A DNA stretch of 64,000 bases from Actinomadura darangshiensis (GCF_004349235.1 NZ_SMKY01000008.1:1-64000), one strand, 5' to 3'. Counted from the stretch's first letter, positions 26,626-35,686 are shown. Notes: generated by a model from the sequence alone, not told the origin. Program-made: numbers and translations.

Positions 26626-27087
26626 TCAGAGGTCGGCGAGCGCCTTCCGGTACTCGCCGATGTCACGTGCGTCCGGGATGGCGTTCACGACCTTCCAGCG
26701 GACCACGCCCTCGGTGTCGATGACGAAGGTGCCGCGCAGAGCCAGCCCCTTGGCGTCGTCGAACACGCCGTAGCGCTGTGCCGTCCCGCCGTGCGGCCAG
26801 AAGTCCGCGAGCAGCGGGAACCCATATCCCTCCTGGTCGGACCAGGCCCGCAGCGCGAACATCGAGTCGACCGAGACCGCGAGCACCTGCACGTCGTCCG
26901 GGTCGCCGAGACTCGGCAGCTCGTCCCGGATCGCGCACAGCTCGCCGGTGCACACACCGCTGAACGCCAGCGGATAGAACACCAGGACGACGTTCTTGTC
27001 GCCGCGGAAGCCCGACAGCCTCACCGGGGTGCCGTGCTGGTCCTTCAGCTCGAAGTCCGGTGCGGCCTCGCCTGCATTGACGGCCAA
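26626..27087 (-). CDS. ahpE: One-Cys-type peroxiredoxin AhpE
   Basis: A 153-residue thioredoxin-fold peroxidase that reduces hydroperoxides and peroxynitrite. The active-site motif is PLAFSGVCTGELC with peroxidatic Cys46 (Ser43 at the Thr/Ser position) and a further Cys51. The downstream Trp-containing VSVDSMFALRAWSDQEGYGFPLLAD and the conserved Arg in ALRGTFVID complete the site. It lies 18 bases after the DUF3052 gene in the same direction, a neighbourhood I know to be conserved near aceE in actinomycetes, so the two are probably one operon. Cytosolic. Confidence 0.92.
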   Translation of the reverse strand: MAVNAGEAAPDFELKDQHGTPVRLSGFRGDKNVVLVFYPLAFSGVCTGELCAIRDELPSLGDPDDVQVLAVSVDSMFALRAWSDQEGYGFPLLADFWPHGGTAQRYGVFDDAKGLALRGTFVIDTEGVVRWKVVNAIPDARDIGEYRKALADL

Positions 27088-27105
27088 AGTCTCTCCAGCC
27101 CGGCT

Positions 27106-27534
27106 CTACTTGTGGCCCTTGGGCGCGACCAGCCGCGTGCCGGACCACTCCTTGGCGGCGCTGACGCTGCTGGTCTGCGACAGGCCGGCCGTCTGCGCGG
27201 CCTCGCCGATGTCGCTCGGCTCCACATGCCCGTCGCGACCCGCCTTCGGCGTCAGCAGCCAGATGTTGCCGCCGCCGGTGAGCGGGATCATCGCGTCGGT
27301 CAGGCCCTCGAACAGGTCGCCGTCCTCCTCGCGCCACCACAGCAGCACGATGTCGACCACGTCCTCGTAGTCCTCGTCGACCAGCTCGCTCCCCGTAACG
27401 GCCTCGACGGAGTCCCGGAGCTCCTCGTCGACATCGTCGTCGTAGCCGATCTCCTGCACCACCTGGCCCGCCTTGAGGCCGAGCCGTTCGGCCAGGCTGC
27501 GCTCAGACTGCGCCTGACCCGCGGTCGCGCTCAC
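27106..27534 (-). CDS. DUF3052 family protein
   Basis: A 142-residue acidic protein of the actinobacterial DUF3052 family: SLAERLGLKAGQVVQEIGYDDDVDEELRDSVEAVTG, then DVVDIVLLWWREEDGDLFEGLTDAMIPLTGGGNIWLLTPKAGRDGHVEPSDI, in order. No enzymatic motif is known. GTG 27534 is chosen because GGGAGGAC precedes it; the ORF reads further upstream without a ribosome binding site. It is co-oriented with ahpE, 18 bases apart. Conserved proximity to aceE suggests a housekeeping role, which remains unknown. Confidence 0.88.
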   Translation of the reverse strand: MSATAGQAQSERSLAERLGLKAGQVVQEIGYDDDVDEELRDSVEAVTGSELVDEDYEDVVDIVLLWWREEDGDLFEGLTDAMIPLTGGGNIWLLTPKAGRDGHVEPSDIGEAAQTAGLSQTSSVSAAKEWSGTRLVAPKGHK

Positions 27535-27751
27535 GAAAGTCCTCCCATTGTCGTCAGTCCGCACGGTGCCGTGCTGATGTCCTCTCGACCCCCCGAGACG
27601 GGTGGCCCGCCCGCACCTGCGCGGTGTTTGCGGGACAGTCCACACAAGTGAGGGCCCCTTGCGCAAGTGTCTGCCCGGCTTTTGGTGGGCTCATTGGCCC
27701 GAATACGGAGATCACCGTCACAGGGCGTCCACACAGCGTGACGACCCACGG

Positions 27752-28159
27752 TCATCCCTTGAGAAAAGACAGCCGAACCTGACGGTCCGGGTTGTCGATG
27801 TTGAGATCGACGAGGGCCACCGACTGCCAGGTGCCGAGCGCGAGCCGCCCGCCCACGACCGGCAGGGTCGCGAACGGCGGGACGAGGGCGGGCATCACGT
27901 GCGACCGCCCGTGCCCCCGCGACCCGTGCGCGTGCCGCCAGCGGTCGTCCGCCGGCAGCAGGTCCCCCAGCGCCGCCAGCAGGTCGTCGTCGCTGCCGGA
28001 CCCGAGTTCGAGGATCGCCACGCCGGCGGTCGCGTGCGGGACGAACACGTGCAGCAGCCCGTCACCGCCCGCCGACGCGGCGAACCGCTCGCATTCGGCC
28101 GTGATGTCGTGCACGGCCTCGCTCGTACCGGTGGCCACCCGGACCACGGTGCTCTCCAT
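27752..28159 (-). CDS. YjbQ/UPF0047 family protein
   Basis: A 135-residue protein of the YjbQ family: HVFVPHATAGVAILELGSGSDDDLLAAL, then HGRSHVMPALVPPFATLPVVGGRLALGTWQSVALVDLN in order. The conserved His and Glu residues of the family (HAT...E, GHGRSHV) are retained. E. coli YjbQ has weak thiamine-phosphate-synthase-like activity, and the family is annotated accordingly, but the natural role is uncertain. It is single-gene, with a 217-base gap to the DUF3052 promoter region on its downstream side. Confidence 0.88.
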   Translation of the reverse strand: MESTVVRVATGTSEAVHDITAECERFAASAGGDGLLHVFVPHATAGVAILELGSGSDDDLLAALGDLLPADDRWRHAHGSRGHGRSHVMPALVPPFATLPVVGGRLALGTWQSVALVDLNIDNPDRQVRLSFLKG

Positions 28160-28264
28160 GGTCCCGTGTCTACCCCATCCCCGGCACTGGACGCATCCGT
28201 GCCGGCACGGATGGTCCCGGCCGGGCGCCGGTCAGCACGCCGATCACGCTGGTCAGCGCGCCCG

Positions 28265-28462
28265 TCAGTGCGAAACCCCCTCGCGGGGCTCGATGACGCA
28301 GTCCGGCCCGGGGTAGACCATCCCCTCGTGGCCGTCGTCGAAGCGGACGACGTACGGCGGGCCGCCGGCCTCGCCGCGCACCTCGATGATGCGGCCCATC
28401 CGGTCGGGCTGGCCCACGACGTTGCCGTGCACGTGCAGGCGATCTCCGATGTCAGCTTGCAT
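28265..28462 (-). CDS. DUF1918 family small protein
   Basis: A 65-residue protein with the full DUF1918 pattern: ADIGDRLHVHGNVVGQPDRMGRIIEVRG, then PPYVVRFDDGHEGMVYPGPDCVIEP. The fold is a small SH3-like barrel. Its function is unknown; members are common and often stress-linked in actinomycetes. It is transcribed away from aceE, from the region upstream of aceE. Confidence 0.88.
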   Translation of the reverse strand: MQADIGDRLHVHGNVVGQPDRMGRIIEVRGEAGGPPYVVRFDDGHEGMVYPGPDCVIEPREGVSH

Positions 28463-28778
28463 CTCTCCCCCAAGCTCGTTCGTCCGCCGCCCGGGCGGAT
28501 CATGCCGGGCACTGTGGGTGTCGCTTCCACCCTCATACGTTCCCCGGGCCCCGTCGAGGGGAATCTCCCCCGGTCCGTGAAAAAACGGGCCTCTCGGGGG
28601 TCGGTACCCCCGTTGACCGGGGACAATGGTTACTGGTTGGTAGAGATGCGTTAGCCGTCATAAACGGCGACGATGGATCACGAACTGAGGCGACGAACAG
28701 TCTGCCGGGGACCGGCCGCCTCCCGCACCGCGGCGAGCTGGTCTCACCTGCAAGGACGGTAAGGACAGAGGGGACCCC
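28463..28778 (+). promoter_or_regulatory. Leader and promoter region of aceE
   Basis: This 316-base gap separates the divergent DUF1918 and aceE genes. It holds a hairpin at 28595-28612 (CGGGGGT-CGGT-ACCCCCG) and, just after, a -35-like TTGACC at 28613-28618 with TAGAGA at 28641-28646. The spacing of 22 is long, so the promoter call is weak. A further leader of about 130 bases carries no ORF I can support. Confidence 0.35.
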
Positions 28779-31568
28779 GTGGCTTCCGGACGTCAACGCT
28801 TTTCGATCATCAGCGACGGCCTGCCGAGCCAGCTGCCCGACATCAACCCGGACGAGACCCGGGAGTGGCTGGAATCGCTGGACACGGTCATCAAGACCGA
28901 AGGCCGAGGCAGGGCGCGCTACGTGATGCTCCGGCTCCTGGAGAGGGCGCGGGAGCTGCAGGTCGGGGTGCCCGGCCTGCGCAGCACCGACTTCATCAAC
29001 ACGATCCCGCCGGAGTCCGAGCCCTGGTTCCCCGGCGACGAGCATGTGGAGCGGCGCATCCGCGCCTACATCCGGTGGAACGCGGCGATCATGGTGTCGC
29101 GGGCGAACCGCCCGGAGATCGGCGTCGGCGGCCACATCGCCACCTACGCGTCCGCCGCCTCGCTGTACGAGGTCGGCTTCAACCACTTCTTCCGCGGCAA
29201 GGACCACGGCGAGTCCGGCGACCAGGTCTTCATCCAGGGCCACGCCTCACCCGGCATCTACGCCCGCGCCTACCTCGAAGGGCGGCTGCCGGAGGACAAG
29301 CTCGACGGGTTCCGCCAGGAGCACTCGCACCCGGGCGGCGGCCTGTCGTCCTACCCGCACCCGCGGCTCATGCCGGACTTCTGGGAGTTCCCCACGGTGT
29401 CCATGGGCCTGACCGCGATCGACTCGGTGTACCAGGCCCGGTTCAACCGCTACCTCTACAGCCGCAAGATCAAGGACACGTCCCGGTCGCACGTGTGGGC
29501 GTTCCTCGGCGACGGCGAGATGGGCGAGCCCGAGTCGCTCGGCGCGATCGGCCTCGCCGCCCGCGAGGAGCTCGACAACCTCACCTTCGTCGTCAACTGC
29601 AACCTCCAGCAGCTGGACGGCCCGGTGCGCGGCAACGGCAAGATCATCCAGGAGCTGGAGTCGTACTTCCGCGGCGCCGGCTGGAACGTCATCAAGGTCA
29701 TCTGGGGCCGCGACTGGGACCCGCTGCTCGCCCAGGACGTCGACGGCGTGCTGGTCAACAAGATGAACACCACCCCCGACGGCCAGTTCCAGACGTTCTC
29801 CGTCGAGGCCGGCGACTACATCCGGGAGAAGTTCTTCGGCGAGGACCCGCGGCTCCGCAAGATCGTCCAGCATCTGCCGGACGACGACCTGCGCAAGCTG
29901 TCGCGCGGCGGGCACGACTACCGCAAGGTGTACGCGGCGTTCAAGTCGGCCCGCGAGCACGTCGGGCAGCCGACCGTGATCCTCGCGCACACCATCAAGG
30001 GCTGGACGCTCGGCTCCGACTTCGAGGCCCGCAACGCCACCCACCAGATGAAGAAGCTCACCAAGGCCGAGCTGAAGGAGTTCCGGGACCGGCTCTACCT
30101 GGACATCCCCGACTCGGCGCTGGAGCAGCCGCTGCCGCCCTACTACCACCCGGGCGAGGACTCCGACGAGATCCAGTACATGCGCGAGCGCCGCGCCGCC
30201 CTCGGCGGGTTCCTGCCGAAGCGGGTCGTGCGGGCCAAACCGCTCAAGCTGCCCGGCGACCCCGTCTACAGCGAGCTGAAGAAGGGCTCCGGCAAGCAGA
30301 ACGTCGCCACGACCATGGCGTTCGTCCGGCTGCTCAAGGACCTGATCAAGGACGAGAACATCGGCGCCCGGTTCGTGCCGATCGCCCCGGACGAGTACCG
30401 CACGTTCGGCATGGACTCGCTGTTCCCCACGTCCAAGATCTACTCGCCGCACGGGCAGACCTACGACGCGGTCGACCGCAAGCTGCTGCTGTCCTACAAG
30501 GAGTCCGAGAGCGGCCAGATGCTGCACGAGGGCATCAGCGAGGCCGGCTCGATGGCCTCCACGATGGCCGCGGGCACCGCGTACGCCACGCACGGCGAGC
30601 ACATGATCCCGGTGTACATCTTCTACTCGATGTTCGGGTTCCAGCGGACCGGCGACCAGATGTGGGCGCTCGGCGACCAGATGGGCCGCGGGTTCCTGCT
30701 CGGCGCCACCGCCGGCCGCACCACCCTCACCGGTGAGGGCCTGCAGCACGCCGACGGCCACTCCCCGCTGCTCGCCGCGACGAACCCGGCCTGCGTCCAC
30801 TACGACCCGACGTGGGCGTTCGAGCTGGCGCACATCGTCAAGGACGCGCTGCGCCGCATGTACGGGACGTCCGGCGAGCACCCGGACGGCGAGGACGTCT
30901 TCTACTACCTCACCATCTACAACGAGCCGTACCAGCAGCCGGCCGAGCCCGAGAGCGTCGACGTCGACGGCCTCCTCAAGGGCCTGTACCGGTACCGGAC
31001 GGCGCCGGAGGTCTCGTCCGGGAACGGGGAGGCGCCCCGGGCGCAGATCCTCGCGTCCGGCGTCGGCGGCCGGTGGGCGCTGGAGGCGCAGCGGCTCCTC
31101 GCCGAGGACTGGGGCGTCGCCGCGGACGTGTGGTCGGCCACGTCGTGGAACGAGCTGGCCCGCGAGGCCCGCGCGTGCGACGACTGGAACCTGCTGAACC
31201 CGGACGCCGAGCAGCGCGTCCCCTACGTGTCCCGGACGCTCGACAACGTCGCCGGGCCGATCGTCGCGGTATCGGACTTCATGCGCGCCGTACCCGACCA
31301 GATCGGCCCGTGGGTCCACGGCGACTTCGTCTCGCTCGGCACCGACGGGTTCGGCTTCTCCGACACCCGCGCCGCCGCCCGCCGGTTCTTCAACGTGGAC
31401 GCCGCGTCGGTCGTCCTCGCGGTGCTCACCCGGCTCGCCCGGCACGGCGAGGTGAAGCCGGAGACCCTTTCCCAGGCGATCTCCCGCTACCGGCTGGACG
31501 CGCAGGTCAGCGACGTCTTCGCCGGCGGCGTCGGCAGCGCCGAGAGCAACACCGGCGGCGAGAGCTGA
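28779..31568 (+). CDS. aceE: Pyruvate dehydrogenase E1 component, homodimeric type
   Basis: A 929-residue thiamine-diphosphate enzyme that decarboxylates pyruvate and passes the acetyl group to the E2 lipoyl domain of the pyruvate dehydrogenase complex. The ThDP-binding motif [43 protein letters not shown] is complete. Also present are [45 protein letters not shown], and in the C-terminal half [22 protein letters not shown] and [18 protein letters not shown] 28779 is the start. The homodimeric AceE type is usual in actinomycetes, where it works with E2 and Lpd encoded elsewhere. Paired hairpin terminators follow. Confidence 0.97.
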   Translation: MASGRQRFSIISDGLPSQLPDINPDETREWLESLDTVIKTEGRGRARYVMLRLLERARELQVGVPGLRSTDFINTIPPESEPWFPGDEHVERRIRAYIRWNAAIMVSRANRPEIGVGGHIATYASAASLYEVGFNHFFRGKDHGESGDQVFIQGHASPGIYARAYLEGRLPEDKLDGFRQEHSHPGGGLSSYPHPRLMPDFWEFPTVSMGLTAIDSVYQARFNRYLYSRKIKDTSRSHVWAFLGDGEMGEPESLGAIGLAAREELDNLTFVVNCNLQQLDGPVRGNGKIIQELESYFRGAGWNVIKVIWGRDWDPLLAQDVDGVLVNKMNTTPDGQFQTFSVEAGDYIREKFFGEDPRLRKIVQHLPDDDLRKLSRGGHDYRKVYAAFKSAREHVGQPTVILAHTIKGWTLGSDFEARNATHQMKKLTKAELKEFRDRLYLDIPDSALEQPLPPYYHPGEDSDEIQYMRERRAALGGFLPKRVVRAKPLKLPGDPVYSELKKGSGKQNVATTMAFVRLLKDLIKDENIGARFVPIAPDEYRTFGMDSLFPTSKIYSPHGQTYDAVDRKLLLSYKESESGQMLHEGISEAGSMASTMAAGTAYATHGEHMIPVYIFYSMFGFQRTGDQMWALGDQMGRGFLLGATAGRTTLTGEGLQHADGHSPLLAATNPACVHYDPTWAFELAHIVKDALRRMYGTSGEHPDGEDVFYYLTIYNEPYQQPAEPESVDVDGLLKGLYRYRTAPEVSSGNGEAPRAQILASGVGGRWALEAQRLLAEDWGVAADVWSATSWNELAREARACDDWNLLNPDAEQRVPYVSRTLDNVAGPIVAVSDFMRAVPDQIGPWVHGDFVSLGTDGFGFSDTRAAARRFFNVDAASVVLAVLTRLARHGEVKPETLSQAISRYRLDAQVSDVFAGGVGSAESNTGGES

Positions 31569-31572
31569 CCCG

Positions 31573-31634
31573 GTGATCGCGGAGGTGTAGGCCGCGATCA
31601 CGGACGAAGGGCCCCGAGGTTCGCCTCGGGGCCC
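31573..31634 (+). terminator. Tandem hairpins ending aceE
   Basis: The first hairpin at 31573-31601 has 10-bp arms (GTGATCGCGG / CCGCGATCAC). The second at 31609-31634 is an 11-bp GC stem (GGGCCCCGAGG / CCTCGGGGCCC) with a TTCG tetraloop followed by TTT, a textbook intrinsic terminator. It lies between convergent genes, so it may serve both. Confidence 0.9.
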
Positions 31635-31647
31635 TTTCGCGCACGGG

Positions 31648-32019
31648 TCAGGGGGCCGGCGTGAAGACCGCGAACTCGTTGCCGGACGGGTCCTTCAGGT
31701 GGGCGAACTTCAGGCCGTTGCCCGTCGTGACGGCGGGCCCCGCGGCCTTGCCGCCGTGCTTCTCGGCCTCGGCGCAGGCGGCGTCCACGTCCTGCACGAG
31801 GACGTAGAAGATCGCGTGGTTCCCGGACGCGTCCGGGACCTGCGCGATGCCGCCGCTCGGCACGTCGGCGCCCGGGTAGCTGACCAGGTCGTAGCCCTCG
31901 CTGTTCGGGTCGGACGTGAACTGCCAGCCGAACATGTCGCCGTAGAACCGGCGGGCCGCCTCCGGCGCGTCGGTGCCGACCTGGAACCACGCGACGGTAT
32001 TGAACGCGGGAACACTCAT
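31648..32019 (-). CDS. VOC/glyoxalase superfamily protein
   Basis: A 123-residue protein made of two beta-alpha-beta-beta-beta motifs of the vicinal-oxygen-chelate fold: VAWFQVGTDAPEAARRFYGDMFGWQF and AIFYVLVQDVDAACAEAEKHGGKAAGPA ending HLKDPSGNEFAVFTP. It could be a glyoxalase-like or resistance-type enzyme; metal ligands cannot be assigned with confidence. ATG 32019 has GAAGGAGG upstream and overlaps the stop of the preceding ATP-binding protein gene by four bases (ATGA), so the two are an operon. Confidence 0.85.
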   Translation of the reverse strand: MSVPAFNTVAWFQVGTDAPEAARRFYGDMFGWQFTSDPNSEGYDLVSYPGADVPSGGIAQVPDASGNHAIFYVLVQDVDAACAEAEKHGGKAAGPAVTTGNGLKFAHLKDPSGNEFAVFTPAP

Positions 32020-32489
32020 GGATTTCCTCCTTCGAACGCTGCTGGCACTAGAGTCCTGGAGCACTCCGACAGCCCCCTGTCGGTGTTTCCGGACGACTTC
32101 ACTCCGAACTCCGCCCACACGACAGTGCGGGCCCCATCCGCCCGGAACCCCCAGTCGTCCGATAGGGCCTCCACGATCCGCAACCCGCGCCCGCTCTCGG
32201 CACAGGTCTCCGCCTTGGGTACCAGACGCCTGCCGCCCGCACCGTCGTCGGCGACCTCCAGGCGGTAGACGTCCCCTCCAGCCAGCAGGCTGACCGTCAC
32301 CCGCCCGCCATCCCCCGAGTCCGTGTGGGCGATGGCGTTGGTGACGGTCTCGCTCCCGACCGTCACGAGGTCGTCCAGCCGGGGGTGCGCCTCGGGCACC
32401 ATGTCCCGCAGGAACCGCCGCGCATAGGCGACGGACCTGCGGACGCCCGGAAGCGTGAGCGCGCCGACCACGACGAGCCCGCCGCTCAT
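32016..32489 (-). CDS. Anti-sigma-factor-like ATP-binding protein (HATPase_c, RsbW/AbaA-like)
   Basis: A 157-residue protein with a stand-alone GHKL ATPase domain: TVGSETVTNAIAHTDSG (N box), LEVADDGAGGRRLVP (G1) and ESGRGLRIVEALSDDWGF (G2). Proteins of this size and type in actinomycetes act as anti-sigma factors or partners of WhiJ-like regulators. ATG 32489 overlaps the stop of a 22-codon upstream ORF (TGATG), suggesting coupled translation. It is divergent from an XRE-DUF5753 gene and a DUF397 gene, the typical triad seen at the Streptomyces whiJ and abaA loci. Confidence 0.85.
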   Translation of the reverse strand: MSGGLVVVGALTLPGVRRSVAYARRFLRDMVPEAHPRLDDLVTVGSETVTNAIAHTDSGDGGRVTVSLLAGGDVYRLEVADDGAGGRRLVPKAETCAESGRGLRIVEALSDDWGFRADGARTVVWAEFGVKSSGNTDRGLSECSRTLVPAAFEGGNP

Positions 32490-32557
32490 CACAGCGCCGT
32501 CCACGACACACCGTGCCGGACGGCCGGAGGGGTCCTTCTCGTTCCGGGCGCTCCCAT
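32489..32557 (-). CDS. 22-codon leader ORF upstream of the anti-sigma-like gene
   Basis: ATG 32557 has the best ribosome binding site of this operon (AAAGGAGGCGCCGC) and opens a 22-residue frame (MGAPGTRRTPPAVRHGVSWTAL). Its TGA overlaps the ATG of the ATP-binding protein by one base. The downstream gene lacks its own good site, so this short frame probably serves to load ribosomes by coupling or attenuation. The peptide itself may have no function. Confidence 0.5.
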   Translation of the reverse strand: MGAPGTRRTPPAVRHGVSWTAL

Positions 32558-32625
32558 GCGGCGCCTCCTTTCGATTCGGAGTCGCCCGCCACATTCGCCG
32601 CCCGATGCGCTTGTGTCCCCCACCC

Positions 32626-32651
32626 TGAACGTTTCCAGATTGAACGTTCAA
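32626..32651. promoter_or_regulatory. Palindromic operator between the WhiJ-like divergent genes
   Basis: TTGAACGTTCAA at 32640-32651 is a perfect 12-bp palindrome, and its core TGAACGTT is repeated 15 bases upstream at 32626-32633. It sits 40 bases before the XRE gene and 70 bases before the leader ORF on the other strand. This is the likely binding site for the adjacent XRE regulator. Confidence 0.6.
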
Positions 32652-32691
32652 TGCGTGTACGGCCGACCACCCTCGGTGACACGCTTGAGGA

Positions 32692-33546
32692 ATGCCTTCC
32701 GGGAACGCCCCCACCGTTCGCCAGCGCCGGATCGGCTCGGCGCTCCGCAAAGCCCGCGACCACCACAGCCTGACCGTCGCCACCGTCGCCCGCCGCTTCG
32801 GCCGCTCCCAGGGCTGGATGAGCATGGTCGAGAACGGCCTCCAGGTCATAGCCCCCGACGAACTAGCCGACCTCCTAGACTTCTACGCCATCGAAGACGG
32901 CCCCCTCCGCGACTCCCTCCTCCACCTAGCCACCCACAAACCCGGGACATGGAAGCGGGCGTACGAATACCGGATCTCCGCCGCCGCCCTCGACCTTGCC
33001 AGCCTGGAAGAGGACGCCGCTGAGATCCGCACCTTCCAGCCCAACATCATCCCGGGACTCCTCCAGATCCCCGCTTACACGTGGAAGCTCATGTCCGTCA
33101 GCCCCGCTAGGAACTCGCGCAACGCCAGAACGCTGGTTGAATTCCGAATGTCTCGCCAGCAGGTGCTGAGCCGCAGCGATCCGCCCCGATACACACCGAT
33201 CATCGCTGAGGCAGTCCTCGGCAACCAGGTCGGCGGCGATCCCGAGATCCTGCGCGCACAGATACAGCGGCTGGCGGAAGTCGCCCGGCACGAACACGTG
33301 GACCTGCGTATTCTTCCCCGCACGGCCAGCGAGTACCTCTGGCTCATCACCCCGTGTCATCTCATCTCCCTGCGCCCGCCTGGGCGGCTCACCGTGACCG
33401 TGGGCGACCACTACAACAAGAGCACCTTTGTGGAGGACGAGGACGAAGTCGCATCTCACGAGGAGATCTTTGACCTGCTGCTCTCAGCGACACTGAGCAG
33501 AACGGCCTCGATGGGACTCATCGACGAGATAGCGTCCCAATCATGA
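32692..33546 (+). CDS. XRE-family regulator with DUF5753 domain (WhiJ-like)
   Basis: A 284-residue regulator. Residues about 8-65 are an XRE-type HTH (IGSALRKARDHHSLTVATVARRFGRSQGWMSMVENG in order). Residues about 100-275 are the DUF5753 ligand or partner-binding domain, with the signature IRTFQPNIIPGLLQIPAYTWKLM and further VDLRILPRTASEYLWL. Streptomyces homologues such as WhiJ repress developmental genes and work with a small DUF397 protein. Its stop overlaps the DUF397 start by four bases (ATGA). Inferred to bind the TTGAACGTTCAA palindrome in its own promoter region. Confidence 0.92.
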   Translation: MPSGNAPTVRQRRIGSALRKARDHHSLTVATVARRFGRSQGWMSMVENGLQVIAPDELADLLDFYAIEDGPLRDSLLHLATHKPGTWKRAYEYRISAAALDLASLEEDAAEIRTFQPNIIPGLLQIPAYTWKLMSVSPARNSRNARTLVEFRMSRQQVLSRSDPPRYTPIIAEAVLGNQVGGDPEILRAQIQRLAEVARHEHVDLRILPRTASEYLWLITPCHLISLRPPGRLTVTVGDHYNKSTFVEDEDEVASHEEIFDLLLSATLSRTASMGLIDEIASQS

Positions 33547-33740
33547 ACACCCCCGAACCGTCCCGAGCCCATTGGCGGAAGAGCACGTACAGCGGCGGCA
33601 ACGAAGGCGAGTGCGTCGAAATCGCCGACATCAACGGCCACATCGCCATCCGCGACAGCAAGACCCCCGCCGCCGGACGCCTCACCCTCACCCGCAGGGG
33701 CTTCGCCACCCTCCTCACCCAACTGACAGCGCTGAGGTAG
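33543..33740 (+). CDS. DUF397 protein, partner of the XRE-DUF5753 regulator
   Basis: A 65-residue protein with the canonical DUF397 sequence order: HWRKSTYSGGNEGECVEIAD, then IAIRDSKTPAAGRLTLTRRGFATLLTQL. DUF397 proteins are encoded beside XRE-DUF5753 regulators and are thought to bind and modulate them, in some cases behaving like a toxin-antitoxin pair. Translation is coupled to the upstream gene by an ATGA overlap. Confidence 0.92.
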   Translation: MNTPEPSRAHWRKSTYSGGNEGECVEIADINGHIAIRDSKTPAAGRLTLTRRGFATLLTQLTALR

Positions 33741-33750
33741 GAGGCGGTGA

Positions 33751-34050
33751 GTGGCAAGTGGACGAGGGCTACTCGTCGCGGGCATGGGCGCGGCTACCAC
33801 CTTGGCTTTGACGGGGGGAGCAGTCCGCTAAGCCGTCACGTACCAACCTTTGAAGATTGAGGAGTCGAGCGTCGCGGTGATCCTGCCTGACGGCACGGTC
33901 GATCGCCCAGGTAGTGACCACCTCGTACACCTTCCTCAAGGCGCACTCCACTGCTCACCTCCCGTTGAAGGCGCAGTATTCGCTGGTAAGAGCGGCATCC
34001 TGTGGCACTGCATCGCGATCGGCGGGCCCGATCATGTTGATCCGCACTGA
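33751..34050 (+). pseudogene. Possible small secreted-protein gene split by an in-frame TAA
   Basis: GTG 33751, preceded by GTAGGAGGCGGTGA, opens a 26-residue frame resembling a signal peptide (RGLLVAGMGAATTLALTGGAV) and ends at TAA 33829-33831. The same frame stays open for another 72 codons to TGA at 34048-34050, including KIEESSVAVILPDGTVDRPG and two Cys residues. Reading through the TAA would give a 98-residue protein with signal peptide and mature part. Either it is a nonsense-inactivated gene or two unrelated short frames. GC content is lower than in neighbouring genes. Confidence 0.35.
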
Positions 34051-34106
34051 TCGCATGTTCCACGTCCAAGATCAATGACCTTGATGGTCCGCCATGCGGG
34101 ACGGCT

Positions 34107-35432
34107 TCAGGGGCCGCTGGGCGGATGGTCGACCTTGACGAGGTCGTGGCCGGGTGGGCGATGCGGCGGGGGCCTTGTCGGAGTGGTGATCGTCTTGGGT
34201 TCGACCCACCAGGGGTCCGGGGGCCGGCCGCCGGGGAGCCGGGACGCCCGGGAGCGAAGGCGGTAGGTGTGGCGGCCGTCCGCTGTCCGGGTGATGTGGA
34301 TCTGGTGGGGGCTGGTGGCCTTGAACCTGTTATGCCAGCCGCACGTGAGGGTGAGTTGGTCGATGTCGGTCGGTGAGCCGAGGGCCCAGCCGTTCACATG
34401 ATCGACTTCGCAGAGGGTGCCGGGGACTTCGCAGCCCTGGACCGCGCAGGTGGGGTTGAGCGCTTCCAGGACGCGGCGCTGCGCGGGACTGGCGAAGCGC
34501 TCGGTACGCCCCAGGTAGAGGGGGAGGCCACCGGAACCGAGCAGCAGCGTTGACACACCGGCCGACAGAGCGATGCGGCGCGCCTGCTCAGCCGGGATCG
34601 GGGTGCCGTCGGGGAGCCGGGCGGGGATGGTGCCGCCGGTGAGGGTGTCCAGGTCGCAGATGACGGTGATCTTGGTAGCGCGGTGTCCGCCGGACAGAAC
34701 GGAGGCCAGTGCGGCTGCGGTGCGTTCGGACAGGTCGCGGTGGTCGTCGGTTCCGGCGGGTTTGGCCAATGGGCCGAGGGTGCCGTCCCAGATGGCGGCG
34801 TCTTCGGTGTTGAGCCAGCCTTTGATGTAGCGGCCACCGTCGAGGGAGCGGGTGGAGTCGATCCAGGAGCGCTCATAACCGCGCCTGGCGTCTCCGGGGG
34901 CCGGCCCGGTGTCGTCGCGTTCGGCGATCACATCACGGATCCGCCGCCCGAACGAGGCCACTTTTCCGGCGGAGAAGTTCTGATCGACCATCCCGAGCAG
35001 GATCTCTTCGGCCACAGGGCAGTCGTCGTCGTCCAAGCGGGCGACCGCACCAGCGATGGTGGCGGCGTACCCGTAGGACAGGCTGCCCGCGACCCAGCGT
35101 TCGGTGACCTGGGTGAGGCGGCTGCGCTGGCGGGCCAGGGCGAGGCGTTCCTTGGCGCGAGCGTCCCGCATGCCGAGGCGATTGCGCAGCCATGACCGTG
35201 TGGACGGAAAGCCCCACCGCTGGACCTCCCGGCCGTTATCGACCACACCGATGAGTCCGGCGAGGGCGGCCTCGTGCATGTCGACGGCGGCGGCGAGGGT
35301 CTCGGTGAGTTCCACGCACACGGCCGCCGATTCGGGGGCGTTTCGGCGGGCGAGTTCGGCCGCGATCACGGAAGCGGCGTTCACCAATTCCACGGTGGAC
35401 GCCGCATCAAGATCGACCGCGACTTCATTCAC
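34107..35432 (-). CDS. DUF222 and HNH-endonuclease-domain protein
   Basis: A 441-residue member of the abundant actinobacterial DUF222-HNH family. The N-terminal DUF222 part contains ELTETLAAAVDMHEAALAGLIGVVDNGREVQRWGFPSTRSWLRNRLGMRDARAKERLALAR in order. The HNH nuclease core is NPTCAVQGCEVPGTLCEVDHVNGWALGSPTDIDQLTLTCGWHNRF (C-x2-C-like cysteines, DH, N, H). Many such genes derive from mobile elements (13E12-type repeats). The C-terminus is proline-rich. GTG 35432 follows GGAGGT very closely, so the start is uncertain. The 254 bases on its upstream side are AT-richer than average and hold no gene I can support. Confidence 0.82.
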   Translation of the reverse strand: MNEVAVDLDAASTVELVNAASVIAAELARRNAPESAAVCVELTETLAAAVDMHEAALAGLIGVVDNGREVQRWGFPSTRSWLRNRLGMRDARAKERLALARQRSRLTQVTERWVAGSLSYGYAATIAGAVARLDDDDCPVAEEILLGMVDQNFSAGKVASFGRRIRDVIAERDDTGPAPGDARRGYERSWIDSTRSLDGGRYIKGWLNTEDAAIWDGTLGPLAKPAGTDDHRDLSERTAAALASVLSGGHRATKITVICDLDTLTGGTIPARLPDGTPIPAEQARRIALSAGVSTLLLGSGGLPLYLGRTERFASPAQRRVLEALNPTCAVQGCEVPGTLCEVDHVNGWALGSPTDIDQLTLTCGWHNRFKATSPHQIHITRTADGRHTYRLRSRASRLPGGRPPDPWWVEPKTITTPTRPPPHRPPGHDLVKVDHPPSGP

Positions 35433-35686
35433 ACCTCCATTCTACGCGACCCGGATCGCTCAATGATTTCGTGACGGGTTGGAATATTGTCACCACCCGG
35501 ACACGTCGGAATTCATGAACTTCGGAGACCCATCCCAAAATCTTCCCTGCCCATCAATCTGCCCGCGGACTCCGGTACGGAATTTCCTCGTCGCCCGCGC
35601 ATTCCTTTGTTCACCTCTTGGATGTGTTCGTTTATTGGCTCTTGGAGGGCGGCCCCGTACGCTGCCCCGCCACCGGTGCGCGGATG

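Noticed and set aside
29247-31601. 784-codon minus-strand frame opposite aceE
   Set aside because: It mirrors the codon bias of the real aceE gene, has low-complexity composition and no recognisable domain.
34107-35432. HNH gene as evidence of a homing element or prophage
   Set aside because: DUF222-HNH genes are dispersed widely in actinomycete chromosomes, and no other phage or mobile-element genes accompany it.
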